Below, piece after piece: positions 32,615 through 41,058 of a stretch of 64,000 nt of DNA; positions within the stretch are counted from its first letter, which is position 1, and every line of letters begins with the position of its first letter. The position numbers were made by a program, and so were the translations under genes. The stretch is from an uncultured Eubacteriales bacterium. Lineage in GTDB: Bacteria > Bacillota > Clostridia > Oscillospirales > CAG-272. The notes beneath the pieces are model-generated. The model saw nothing but the letters and a program-made list of their open reading frames with translations. It did not search any database and was not told the origin of the DNA. The stretch covers positions 62,001-126,000 of the forward strand of contig CAKRQL010000020.1 of NCBI GenBank assembly GCA_934393265.1. Reading direction: 5' to 3'.

Positions 32615-33070
32615 TCAGACGGGGCGTGCGTCCGGCGCGTCCCCCGGCTCGCGCAGGTAGGCTATGATGTCCTCCAGCCCCTCGCCGGTGTATGAGCTTA
32701 TGTAGAAAATCTTCTCGCACCCGCAGAGGCGGAGCCAGCGGGTGACGGTCGGGACATTCGCGTCCGGCTTGTCGATTCCCGTGACTATCCCGACGACCTC
32801 ACGGTTGACGAGCGAGGCTATGCCGGGGGAGAAAACGCAGAACGGCTCATTAGCACTTATGACAATGCCGACAATGTCAGCCTCGTAGGAGTAGAGCGCG
32901 AGCGCGGCGCCGAGCGCGTGCACCTCGGTATATTCGCCGGGCGTGTCGATTATCGTGTCGTGGTAGTAGATGTACTGCGTCTTGCAATAGTGGAGCTGCT
33001 CGCCCTTCAGCGCCTGCGTCAGCGTCGTTTTCCCGGCGGCAACTCTGCCTATCAGAATGAGCTTTTTCAT
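32615..33070 (-). CDS. PduV/EutP-family small GTPase of the microcompartment
   Basis: 151 residues. P-loop GRVAAGKTT (residues 8-16), switch region ending DTPGEYTE, and the base-recognition motif as TGIDKPD. This is the Ras-like fold of EutP/PduV. It starts 7 bases after pduU, with a poor ribosome site of its own, so translation is probably coupled. In Salmonella PduV associates with the outside of the compartment and has been linked to its movement. Here it sits between PduU and a ParA ATPase, which fits that idea. Confidence 0.9.
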   Translation of the reverse strand: MKKLILIGRVAAGKTTLTQALKGEQLHYCKTQYIYYHDTIIDTPGEYTEVHALGAALALYSYEADIVGIVISANEPFCVFSPGIASLVNREVVGIVTGIDKPDANVPTVTRWLRLCGCEKIFYISSYTGEGLEDIIAYLREPGDAPDARPV

Positions 33071-33077
33071 TTTACCG

Positions 33078-33455
33078 TCATGTCTTTGTCACGTCGCACA
33101 CCGAGAATTTCAGGGTGTTTCTGAAATATGATGTCACCGCAGTGAGCGATGACTCAACGTCCGCGACAAGCCCCGTGATTATGAGTGTGCCGGAGAAGCG
33201 GTCGACGAACCCGAGCTCAATATTTGAGGATTTCATAGCTATATCCGCCGCTATTACCGCGGTCTCCGCCGGGCTTATCGTCATGACGCCTATCGCGGCA
33301 TGAGTGTAGTCGAGCTTCGGGTCAAGCCCCATTTTCTGATAGAGTATCGGGTCCGGGTTAGCTATTATGTGGGCTATCGTTATCTGTCGCCCGGGGACAA
33401 GCTCCTGTACTATGCGCAGCTTATCGCCGTTTTCAAATATCTTCGTGTCAGCCAT
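33078..33455 (-). CDS. PduU/EutS-type circularly permuted shell protein
   Basis: 125 residues: a beta-barrel-forming N terminus (IVQELVPGRQITIAHIIANPDP), then the BMC core with AIGVMTISPAETAVIAADIAMKSSNIELGFVDRFSGTLIITG. The permuted order identifies PduU/EutS hexamers, whose six N termini form a barrel capping the pore. In the Pdu system this barrel has been proposed to bind PduV. RBS AAAGGCGG. Confidence 0.93.
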   Translation of the reverse strand: MADTKIFENGDKLRIVQELVPGRQITIAHIIANPDPILYQKMGLDPKLDYTHAAIGVMTISPAETAVIAADIAMKSSNIELGFVDRFSGTLIITGLVADVESSLTAVTSYFRNTLKFSVCDVTKT

Positions 33456-33539
33456 GTATCTGCCGCCTTTCTTTGCGGTTCGCTTGTGATTTTTTCTTAT
33501 ACGTATACACCCGTGTGCGGTTTTTAACGTTTTTTGGTA

Positions 33540-34337
33540 TCAGCCGCCTACCTGCACATGGAGTGACGGAGCCACACTGCGCGCCGTGGCGAGCAGCTCC
33601 TCCATTTTGTCCTTTTCCGGCGGGAGTATATCACGGAGGGTGTAGTCTCTGCCGAGCCCCGTGTACTTGTCCTGCCCGAGGCGGTGATAGGGGAGCAGGT
33701 GCAGCCCCTCGGTAGCCCCGCCGAGCGACGAGGCAAAGCGGGCTATCGCCGCTATATCCTCGCGCGTGTCATTGAAGCCCGGGACAACCGGAGTCCGGAT
33801 TGTGAGACTTTTTGCATTCTTCGCCATCCAGCGCGCGTTATCGAGTATCACCTCGTTTGTCTGTCCGGTGAAGAGCCTGTGCTTTGTCGGATTCATGTGC
33901 TTTATATCCATCAGGACATAGTCGACGTGCGGGACTATCCGCTCAAGCACCGCGCGTTTTGCAAACGCGGTGGTCTCTATCGCGGTGTTTATCCCCGCCT
34001 CGTGCGTTGCGCGGAGGACGGCTTCGCAGAAATCCGGCTGTGCAAGGCACTCGCCGCCCGAGAGGGTTATTCCGCCGCCGGAGCGGTTGAAATATATAAT
34101 GTCCCGCGACGCCTCGTCCATCAGCTCACGAACGGTGACGTCCCGCCCGACGGTTTTGACCTTTCCGCCCTGCGTCATGGTCTGTATTGCGTACTCCTGT
34201 GATTCGGGGTTGCAGCACCACCGACAGCGGAGAAAGCAGCCCTTGAAGAATATTATCGTTCTTATGCCGGGTCCGTCGTGTATTGAGTATCTTTGTATAT
34301 CGAAGATACGCCCCGTGCGGTCGTATATATTATCCAC
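33540..34337 (-). CDS. Glycyl radical enzyme activating enzyme (radical SAM)
   Basis: 265 residues from a GTG start with AAAGGAG five bases before. The radical SAM cluster motif is GCFLRCRWC (CxxxCxxC), preceded by the family segment SIHDGPGIRTIIFFKGC. GGGITLSGGECLAQP is the glycine-rich SAM-binding motif. It installs the glycyl radical on the dehydratase. Unlike most activases outside the pyruvate formate-lyase type, it lacks the cysteine-rich insert for two extra [4Fe-4S] clusters after the SAM motif; the sequence runs straight on to EYAIQTMTQGGKVKTVGRDV. It lies just downstream of the enzyme it serves. Confidence 0.92.
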   Translation of the reverse strand: MDNIYDRTGRIFDIQRYSIHDGPGIRTIIFFKGCFLRCRWCCNPESQEYAIQTMTQGGKVKTVGRDVTVRELMDEASRDIIYFNRSGGGITLSGGECLAQPDFCEAVLRATHEAGINTAIETTAFAKRAVLERIVPHVDYVLMDIKHMNPTKHRLFTGQTNEVILDNARWMAKNAKSLTIRTPVVPGFNDTREDIAAIARFASSLGGATEGLHLLPYHRLGQDKYTGLGRDYTLRDILPPEKDKMEELLATARSVAPSLHVQVGG

Positions 34338-34396
34338 GGTGCTCCTTTCTCCGTCGGAACGGCTTCTTTGCTGCCGATTTCTGCGGCTTTTGCTTT

Positions 34397-34461
34397 TGCG
34401 GTTTCTTTACGGTTATTGCGGCTTCTTTACGGTTATTGCGGTTTCTTTACGGTTTTTGCGG
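34397..34461. repeat. 20-bp tandem repeat between the dehydratase and activase genes
   Basis: Three units TGCGGTTTCTTTACGGTTAT (with one or two changes) from 34397 to 34456, plus the first five bases of a fourth. Degenerate copies precede it (34375-34396). Noncoding, within the operon mRNA. Confidence 0.85.
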
Positions 34462-34472
34462 TTTTCTGCGGA

Positions 34473-37004
34473 TTAAAATCCGGTCTGCTCGGTACGGCTG
34501 ATTATATCGTCCTGGAGAGCGCGGGAGAGGGTTGTGAAGAGGGCACTGTAGCCCGCGACGCGGACGACGAGGGTTTTGTAATTCTCGGGATGCGCCTGTG
34601 CGTCAAGCAGCGTCTCGCGCGAGACGACGTTGTATTGCACGTGCATGCCCTTTTGGTCAAAGTATCCGCGCAGATAGGCAACGAATTTGTCAAGGCTCGC
34701 ACTGCCTGCGAGGGCGGACGGGTGGAACTTCTGATTGAAGAGGGTGCCGTTCGACGCCTGAGCATGGTTGAGCCTTGCGACAGAGGACGCCGTAGCCGTC
34801 GGTCCCTTCGTGTCTCTTCCGGGACCCGGTCCGACGCCGTCGGCGACCGGCATATTCGCGAGCCGCCCGTCCGGGGTCGCGCCTGTCTGGTGGCCGAGGA
34901 GGACGTTTGCCGAAACGGGATAGAGCCCCGCCTGAAACATTCCGCCGCGCGGATTTTTGTACTTTCTGAGCGGCGCGGAGTAGGTCTCTCCTATCTTTCT
35001 TGCGAAAAGATCTATTTCTGTTATGTCATTTCCGTATTTCGGAAGAGCCTCTATCATTGAAAGGAGCTCGTCGTATTTTGCCTTTTTCTCCGCACTGACG
35101 CGGGAGTTTGACTTTATTTCGTCGAATATAGCGCGTATTTCCGTGTCGGAGGGGGACTTTCCCGCCTTTGCAAGCTCGCGCACAACCCTGACGGTAAGCT
35201 CTCTTGCCCGCTTGTCTGTGAGCGGTTTGCCGTAATTATCGGAGAGGGCTTCCTTGTACTCCGCCATGCTGACGCGCCGCTCGTCAAATACGAGCGTCTT
35301 TACGGCAAGAAGAGAGTCGGTGACGTTCGCGATGCCGAAGCCCTGCGGACCCGTGAAGTTATAGTGCGCGCCGCCCTCCTGCATTGTGAGCCCGCGGTCC
35401 ATACAGTCGTCGACCATACAGGACTGGAAGGGGAGGGGACAGCGGACGGGGTGCGCCATATCGACGGCGTTGTCCGCGTTTACAAGCATCTCAATAAAGA
35501 AGTTCATCTGGGTGATGTATGCGTCATAAAACTCGTCAAAGGAGGTCATTGAGCATACATCCGGGGTTTTGGGACCTATCTGCTCGCCCTTGTCGGTTCC
35601 GCTTGAAAATACAAGCTCGAGCGGGCGGCACATGTTGAAGAACGCCGCGTCGTGCCAGCCGTCGGTCTTATGCGGGACCTGCGGCTCGACGCATCCGATT
35701 ATGCAATATCCGCGCGCCTCCTCAAGACTCGCGCCACAGGACATGAGGGCGGGGATTATTACCTCGTCGTTGTAATAAGCCGGGACGCCGAGACCCTCGC
35801 GGGTGACAGCCGCCGCCTTTACAAGCAGGGAGTGCGGCGAGAGGTTCCATACACGTATGGAGAGGGAGGGCTGAGGAAGTCTTACGTGCATCGTGGCTTC
35901 GAGGCACATATATGAGAGGTCGTTCGTTGAGTCGAGCCCCTCCTCGTCCTGACCGCCGACAATGAGGTTCTGGAACATTCCGTACCCGGCAAAGCCCTCT
36001 GACGACACGGCGTCGCGCACCTTGTTTATATCGTTGAGCTTTACCCATATACAGTCGAGGAGCTCCTGCGCAAACTCGTACGTGACAGCTCCCTTATCAA
36101 GGTCTGCTTTGAAGTAGGGGTACATGTAGACGTCAAATCTTCCGGGGGATATGGAGTGCCCGCTTGACTCGCACTGAAGAAGCTGCTGCACAAACCAGAA
36201 GGACTGGCATGCCTGCCAGAAGCTCTCAGCCGGGTACTCCGGCACCCGTGTACAGTTTTCGGCGATAATTTCAAGCTCGCGCCGGCGCTCCGGGTCGCGA
36301 CATTCCGCCGCCTCCCGCTTTGCAAGCCCGGCGTATCTCTTCGCATAGGCTATAACCGCCTCACAGCTCTCGATCATAGCCTCAAGCAACTGACGCTTGC
36401 GAAGATATGCGGGGTCTGTCTGCGTGAGGGCAGAGAGCTTTTCCTCTGCCTCCGCGATAATTCCGCGGTAGCCGACGCGCAGAACCTTTTCGTAGTTTAC
36501 GCAAACGTGTCCGATGCCGTTATAGAAGTAGTTACCTACGGTAAAAATACCGTGGTTCATAAAGACATCGAGGACATCCGGGTTCATGTAGCTCTTCGCG
36601 AGGTCGCTGTTCGTCTTGCCGTACCAGTAAGGGTGCACGGCTTCAAGCCTGTCAACGGTTTCCTTTGATATATAGAACGGATCCGCCTCGCGGGTTGCAA
36701 GCGTGTCGTACTCCGCGCGGAGCCACTCAAAGGAGTACTCCGGGAAGGTCTGACAGCCGCGGGGGGATTTTGTATTCGAGCCGACAATGAGCTCGCCCGG
36801 GCGTATGACTATCGGAATATTATGAAGTATATGGCTGAAAGCCGCGGAGCGACGCTTTACTATCGGGAGCGCCTCGGTTGCCTTATAGCTTTCGGTCAGG
36901 AGCTCCGCGCGGTCAGCCTCGACCTCCGGCATTTTTGCATAGAGGTCGGAGATGAGCCGGTCTATTCTCGGGCTCTTCTTTATCTGAAGCTTTATTTCAC
37001 TCAT
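34473..37004 (-). CDS. Glycyl radical diol dehydratase (probably B12-independent 1,2-propanediol dehydratase)
   Basis: 843 residues, RBS GACGGAGG. It carries the active-site GCVEPQ with Cys438 and Glu440, and the C-terminal glycyl radical motif RVAGYS with Gly818. Residues corresponding to those of Clostridium butyricum glycerol dehydratase are present at consistent offsets: His166, His283-Ser284 (in SSGHSISPGRFD), Tyr341 and Asp452. That set points to a diol/glycerol dehydratase rather than choline lyase or pyruvate formate-lyase. With the aldolase and aldehyde dehydrogenase of the operon, 1,2-propanediol to propionaldehyde is the likely reaction; glycerol remains possible. No N-terminal encapsulation helix is visible. 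Confidence 0.92.
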   Translation of the reverse strand: MSEIKLQIKKSPRIDRLISDLYAKMPEVEADRAELLTESYKATEALPIVKRRSAAFSHILHNIPIVIRPGELIVGSNTKSPRGCQTFPEYSFEWLRAEYDTLATREADPFYISKETVDRLEAVHPYWYGKTNSDLAKSYMNPDVLDVFMNHGIFTVGNYFYNGIGHVCVNYEKVLRVGYRGIIAEAEEKLSALTQTDPAYLRKRQLLEAMIESCEAVIAYAKRYAGLAKREAAECRDPERRRELEIIAENCTRVPEYPAESFWQACQSFWFVQQLLQCESSGHSISPGRFDVYMYPYFKADLDKGAVTYEFAQELLDCIWVKLNDINKVRDAVSSEGFAGYGMFQNLIVGGQDEEGLDSTNDLSYMCLEATMHVRLPQPSLSIRVWNLSPHSLLVKAAAVTREGLGVPAYYNDEVIIPALMSCGASLEEARGYCIIGCVEPQVPHKTDGWHDAAFFNMCRPLELVFSSGTDKGEQIGPKTPDVCSMTSFDEFYDAYITQMNFFIEMLVNADNAVDMAHPVRCPLPFQSCMVDDCMDRGLTMQEGGAHYNFTGPQGFGIANVTDSLLAVKTLVFDERRVSMAEYKEALSDNYGKPLTDKRARELTVRVVRELAKAGKSPSDTEIRAIFDEIKSNSRVSAEKKAKYDELLSMIEALPKYGNDITEIDLFARKIGETYSAPLRKYKNPRGGMFQAGLYPVSANVLLGHQTGATPDGRLANMPVADGVGPGPGRDTKGPTATASSVARLNHAQASNGTLFNQKFHPSALAGSASLDKFVAYLRGYFDQKGMHVQYNVVSRETLLDAQAHPENYKTLVVRVAGYSALFTTLSRALQDDIISRTEQTGF

Positions 37005-37157
37005 GGTTTTCCTCCGTCAGAAATCTGTTACGGCTGTTATTTGCCGTCTTTCGGGAGACCCTGCCGCACCGCATTATGGCGCGGCTGTCCGGGGTGCGCC
37101 CCCGGTTTTGTTACTTCGGGATAAGCCGATGTCTGATAAGCGCGGCTTGTAAGCGGC

Positions 37158-37703
37158 TTATATTTCCTCCCAGAGCTCGGGGTGCGGCGCGGCTATCACC
37201 GAGGTGTTGGCGAAGAGCCCCTGGCCCTTGGCGTAGTCGGCTCCGGCTTCAACCGCCGCCGTGACATCGCCTATATCACCCGTTAAGAGGACTATTCCTT
37301 TTCCGCCCATACCGCGGGAGACGCGCAGCTCGTATATAGAGACCTTCGCGGTCTTTACGGCTATATCGGCTGCCTTGATTGCGGACGCGGCTGAGAAGGT
37401 CTCGATAACTCCGAGCGAGCCCTGCTTTCCCGGCGCCTCCGTTCCGAGGAGGGAAACTATGACCTGCTCGTCAATGCGTCCCATTATCGCGCTGTCAATT
37501 ATGTTCTGGTCAAATCTTGACTTTATGTGCTCCGCAGCCGAGGTCACGTCGGCTATCGCTCCGGTTATGATTATCTCAAACTTGCCGGGGCAGGCGGGGT
37601 GCGCGGAGATCAGGCGGATGTTCGCGCTCTTCAGCGCATCGTCGGTAGCCTCGACCCCCTTTGCTATGCTTTTCAGTTCTATAACACCTACTGCGTTATA
37701 CAT
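37158..37703 (-). CDS. pduT: PduT-type tandem-domain shell protein with [Fe-S] cysteine
   Basis: 181 residues from the ATG at 37703 (RBS AAAGGA); the frame to 37745 is longer but lacks a site. Two BMC domains in tandem (NAVGVIELKSIAKGVEATDDAL and SLGVIETFSAASAIKAADIAV) give a trimer that fills a hexamer place. Cys38 in HPACPGKF is at the position of the PduT cysteine that holds a [4Fe-4S] cluster in the central pore. It lies next to pduS, its expected electron partner. Confidence 0.92.
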   Translation of the reverse strand: MYNAVGVIELKSIAKGVEATDDALKSANIRLISAHPACPGKFEIIITGAIADVTSAAEHIKSRFDQNIIDSAIMGRIDEQVIVSLLGTEAPGKQGSLGVIETFSAASAIKAADIAVKTAKVSIYELRVSRGMGGKGIVLLTGDIGDVTAAVEAGADYAKGQGLFANTSVIAAPHPELWEEI

Positions 37704-37832
37704 CGGCTGTCCTTTCTTTTTTAAGAAAATGTGGGAAAATGACAACTTTTATTTGCAAAATTGTGGTTATTTGCGTTTTCTGCGGTGCTTTCGTCTTTTG
37801 CGACTTCGCAGCCTGCGGCTGTGCCGATATCG

Positions 37833-39158
37833 TTACGCCTCGATTATAACCTTCGTCGCGTCGGCGAACGTGACGCGCCCGGATATTGAGGCATACTGCG
37901 GGACGGAGAGACCCGCCCCCGGCTCGGCTATCCTGTCGCCGCGGGACACTGTGTCGCCCTCGTGAACCGTGGGTACGGAGGGTGCACCGATGTGCTGTGA
38001 CATGCGGATCTCGACGCTATGCGGCGCGAGGGGCTCCGGGATAAGCTCAGGGTGTTTATCGAATTTTGCAACGCCGAGGACCTCCTTCCACTTCTGGGTG
38101 ACGAGCATACGCGCGTCACGGTCGGGGGAGGGGGCGAAGGTCTCGCCCGGGGCGGCGACATACTTTATTCTGTCCTTTGCGAGAATTTTTTTGAACTCCT
38201 TGATAACGAGCATCGGGGAGATACCCTGACAGCAGGCAAAGGAGCCGCAGATGTCGCACCCGCAACAGAGAGTGGCACTCTTTATGAGCTCCGGGGTCGC
38301 CTGCGCTGCGGAGAGCGTCGCGCGCACCATTTTATGCGGCTCAAGAGGGTAGCCGAGCAGGTGGCGCGGGCAGAGGTCGGTGCACCGCGTGCACTGACAG
38401 CAGGCAGACCATGCAATGCGCAGGTTCTGCGCCGGGGACTTCTGTTTATTGACGACCGCGGGAATATCCGCGGGAACTATCATCAAGGCATTCGTGGTCT
38501 TTACGACGACATCCGATTTCGGATTTTTGATTATTCCCATTGCGGGGCCGCCGTCGAACATCACGTGGTTTTCCGGCACGGTGACGTTCACCGCCCGAAG
38601 AACATCGCTTATTCTCATTCCGACGGGGACGCGGACGACATACGCCTTCGGTATATCTCCGCCTATCGTGAGCCATTTCTCTGTGACCGGCTGTCCGTGC
38701 CGCACGGCGGCGCGGATATTGTAGACCGTCTCGACATTATAGACTATGACCCCGGCTGTTATCGGGAGGTTTCCGGGCTTTACGAGCCTGCCCGTGACCT
38801 GATATATGAGGTTTATCTCGTCGCCCATCGGGTAGATGTTCGGCACCGTCTTTACGCTTATCCCGTCGGCGAGCACCTGCCCGTCGGTAAGACCGAGCGT
38901 CATTGCACGGTATTCCTTTATGGCGAGATACGCATGCCCGATACCGGTAAATTCCATGACCGCCTGCGCACCCTCGACAACTCTGCCGAGGCGCTCCTGC
39001 ACGAGCATATAGTCGGTGTACATCAGCGGCTCACATTCGATGCAGTTTATAACCAGTGTGTCCGCGCCCTCGGCGAGCTTCGCATAAGAGGGGAAGCCTG
39101 CGCCGCCCGCGCCGACAACTCCGGCGTCCTGAAGGACTTTTTTCAGTTCTGTGTGCAT
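37833..39158 (-). CDS. pduS: PduS/RnfC-like flavin and iron-sulfur electron carrier
   Basis: 441 residues. N-terminal glycine-rich NADH/flavin-binding segment (VVGAGGAGFPSYAKL), the RnfC-like core, and two ferredoxin-type motifs (CCQCTRCTDLCP and CCGCDICGSFACC) in the C-terminal third. In B12-dependent compartments PduS reduces cobalamin; this locus has no B12 enzyme. It may instead pass electrons through PduT, for NADH balance or to reduce the activase cluster. The ATG at 39158 has only a weak ribosome site, so the start is less certain. Confidence 0.9.
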   Translation of the reverse strand: MHTELKKVLQDAGVVGAGGAGFPSYAKLAEGADTLVINCIECEPLMYTDYMLVQERLGRVVEGAQAVMEFTGIGHAYLAIKEYRAMTLGLTDGQVLADGISVKTVPNIYPMGDEINLIYQVTGRLVKPGNLPITAGVIVYNVETVYNIRAAVRHGQPVTEKWLTIGGDIPKAYVVRVPVGMRISDVLRAVNVTVPENHVMFDGGPAMGIIKNPKSDVVVKTTNALMIVPADIPAVVNKQKSPAQNLRIAWSACCQCTRCTDLCPRHLLGYPLEPHKMVRATLSAAQATPELIKSATLCCGCDICGSFACCQGISPMLVIKEFKKILAKDRIKYVAAPGETFAPSPDRDARMLVTQKWKEVLGVAKFDKHPELIPEPLAPHSVEIRMSQHIGAPSVPTVHEGDTVSRGDRIAEPGAGLSVPQYASISGRVTFADATKVIIEA

Positions 39159-39207
39159 ATTCTGTTTGTTTTGCGGCGCACTCCGCCGCGCCTTTCAACG
39201 AGTATCT

Positions 39208-39465
39208 TTATGCTCTGTCAACTATTCCGACGACGGTGGCGTCGACAGGGGCTGTCTGATCTCCGACGGCGACGCGCGCGGAGGAGCCGGTGACAATGAG
39301 AACCTCCTCGCCTATTCCGGCGGATATGGTCTTGTCCACGGCTATTATGTATTTATCCGTGAGCTCTCCGCGCTCCATGAGCTGTACTTCGAGGAGCTTG
39401 AACCCGCGGAGCGAGTCGAACTTGTTTGTCGAGACTATGTTCCCGACTACCTTACCTTTAAGCAT
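39208..39465 (-). CDS. EutN/CcmL-type vertex protein of the shell
   Basis: 85 residues, single pentamer-forming domain: MLKGKVVGNIVSTNKFDSLRGFKLLEVQ, AVDKTISAGIGEEVLIVTGSSAR, ending VVGIVDRA. These pentamers close the corners of the polyhedral shell. RBS AAGGAGA. It lies between pduL and pduS. One such gene is the minimum needed for a closed shell. Confidence 0.95.
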   Translation of the reverse strand: MLKGKVVGNIVSTNKFDSLRGFKLLEVQLMERGELTDKYIIAVDKTISAGIGEEVLIVTGSSARVAVGDQTAPVDATVVGIVDRA

Positions 39466-39485
39466 TTCCGGTATCTCCTTCGCTA

Positions 39486-40133
39486 TCAGCCCTTGACCAC
39501 GGTTACGGTAGAGCCGTTCTTTATTCCGACGGCGTTTGCGTCGTCGGTGTCGACGTGCATTTCAAGTCTGAAGCTGTCGCTTACTCTTATTTGCACGTCA
39601 TACCAGCGCGTGCGCTTGGTACCCGAGCTTACATCAACGTCGATATAGTCGCCGTCCCGGACGCCGTATTTTGCGGCATCTGCGGGTGACATGTGTATGT
39701 GGCGATTTGCAATTATACAGCCCTCTTTAAGAGTGAGTATGCCCTTGGGACCTATTATCGTTATGGGGGCAGAGCCGTCGAGGTCGCCCGACTCGCGCAC
39801 CGGGGGCTTTACCTTGAGGGTGTATGAGTCGGTAACCGAAATTTCAACCTGTGAGCGTTTACGGAGAGGTCCGAGAACGCGCACGCCCTCAATAGCTCTC
39901 ATGGACGGACCGACAAGGGTGAGCTGCTCCTTGCAGGCATACTGCCCGGGCTGTGAAAGATCCTTCAGAGGGGTGAGCTCATACCCTCTTCCGAATAGTG
40001 TTTCCACGTCCTCTTTTGTCAGATGTATATGCCGGTTAGAGATGCCGACGGGTATTCCCGCGTCCTCTCCGGCACCGTCCATAGCTTCGATTACTCTCTT
40101 CACTATGGCGGTTATTTCTTCCGTTGTTGCCAT
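39486..40133 (-). CDS. pduL: Phosphate propanoyltransferase PduL
   Basis: 215 residues from the ATG at 40133, preferred because GGAGGAGG precedes it; a longer frame reaches 40211 without a site. The N terminus (TTEEITAIVKRVIEAM) is an amphipathic encapsulation peptide followed by a short linker. Two PduL domains each carry a metal site: SNRHIHLTKED and ANRHIHMSPAD. It converts propionyl-CoA and phosphate to propionyl phosphate inside the shell and recycles CoA for the aldehyde dehydrogenase. Confidence 0.93.
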   Translation of the reverse strand: MATTEEITAIVKRVIEAMDGAGEDAGIPVGISNRHIHLTKEDVETLFGRGYELTPLKDLSQPGQYACKEQLTLVGPSMRAIEGVRVLGPLRKRSQVEISVTDSYTLKVKPPVRESGDLDGSAPITIIGPKGILTLKEGCIIANRHIHMSPADAAKYGVRDGDYIDVDVSSGTKRTRWYDVQIRVSDSFRLEMHVDTDDANAVGIKNGSTVTVVKG

Positions 40134-40415
40134 TGCGACCTCCTCCGGTTGTTGCTTTTTATGTATTTTCGGGGTTATGTTCTCCGGGGAGGGGACGGGC
40201 GCGGGTTTCATGTCATCGCCGCCGGCACTGTTGCCGCGGCTCTCCGTTCGCCTGTCCTCTCACCGGAAAATATAAATTTCCCGGTCTGCTTGATTTTTTC
40301 GCTTGACTGTTTTCCGGTTGCCCGGCTCACGGCATCTGCGCCTCTTTGCGCTCCGCACGGTGAGATGGTCCGCCCCGCCCCGGAAAATACCGGGGCAGGG
40401 AAGTGAAGCTTCGGA

Positions 40416-40688
40416 TCAGCCGAGCTTCGGGAGCAGATACTCAACATCTGCATGGGGTCTCGGGATGACATGGGTAGCCACAACCTCGCCGAGCCTCGAC
40501 GCTGCCGCGCCGCCTGCCTCGACAGCAGCCTTGACTGCTCCGACATCTCCTCTGACCATGACGCTCACGAGTCCGCTGCCGATCTTCTCGGAGCCGATGA
40601 GCTTGACGTTAGCCGCCTTTACCATAGCATCTGCCGCCTCGATAGCTGCGACAAGACCTCTGGTTTCTACCATACCAAGTGCTTCCAT
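40416..40688 (-). CDS. Hexameric shell protein (BMC-H), PduA/PduJ type, copy 2
   Basis: 90 residues, one BMC domain: EALGMVETRGLVAAIEAADAMVKAANVKLIGSEKIGSGLVSVMVRGDV. RBS GGAGG. The protein is almost identical to the shell protein at 41059-41334 except for its ends, and the DNA is also nearly identical, so the pair arose recently or is kept alike by conversion. Main tile of the facets; the KIGSGL loop lines the pore. Confidence 0.95.
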   Translation of the reverse strand: MEALGMVETRGLVAAIEAADAMVKAANVKLIGSEKIGSGLVSVMVRGDVGAVKAAVEAGGAAASRLGEVVATHVIPRPHADVEYLLPKLG

Positions 40689-40755
40689 GTTTGTTTTTCC
40701 TCCGTAAAAATATATTTTTATTTATTTATTATTTTGTTGCGTTGTGACACCGACG

Positions 40756-41037
40756 TCAGATTACATCGGTTTTGAGAAATCTCATGATGTCCGGATGCGG
40801 GTTCGGAATTACCTCGCAGAGCTTCACGCTCCCGACCTCCGCCGCAGCCGTGCGCCCCGCCTCCGCGGCAGCCTGTACCGCGGAGACAGTGCCCTCGACA
40901 ACTACCGTAACAAGTCTGCCACCGAGGCGCTTTTCAACATGAATGAGCTTCACATCAGCCGCTTTTACCATTGCGTCGAGCCCGACTATGGCTGTTACCA
41001 TAGCCTGTACCTCGAGCAGTGCTATCGCGCCTCCCAT
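40756..41037 (-). CDS. Hexameric shell protein (BMC-H), diverged
   Basis: 93 residues, BMC domain GGAIALLEVQAMVTAIVGLDAMVKAADVKLIHVEKRLGGRLVTVVVEG. The pore loop differs from its neighbours (EKRLGGRL in place of EKIGSGL), so this hexamer may pass other metabolites. It lies between the two near-identical BMC-H genes. Confidence 0.94.
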   Translation of the reverse strand: MGGAIALLEVQAMVTAIVGLDAMVKAADVKLIHVEKRLGGRLVTVVVEGTVSAVQAAAEAGRTAAAEVGSVKLCEVIPNPHPDIMRFLKTDVI

Positions 41038-41058
41038 AATAGTGCCTTACCTGTCGGT

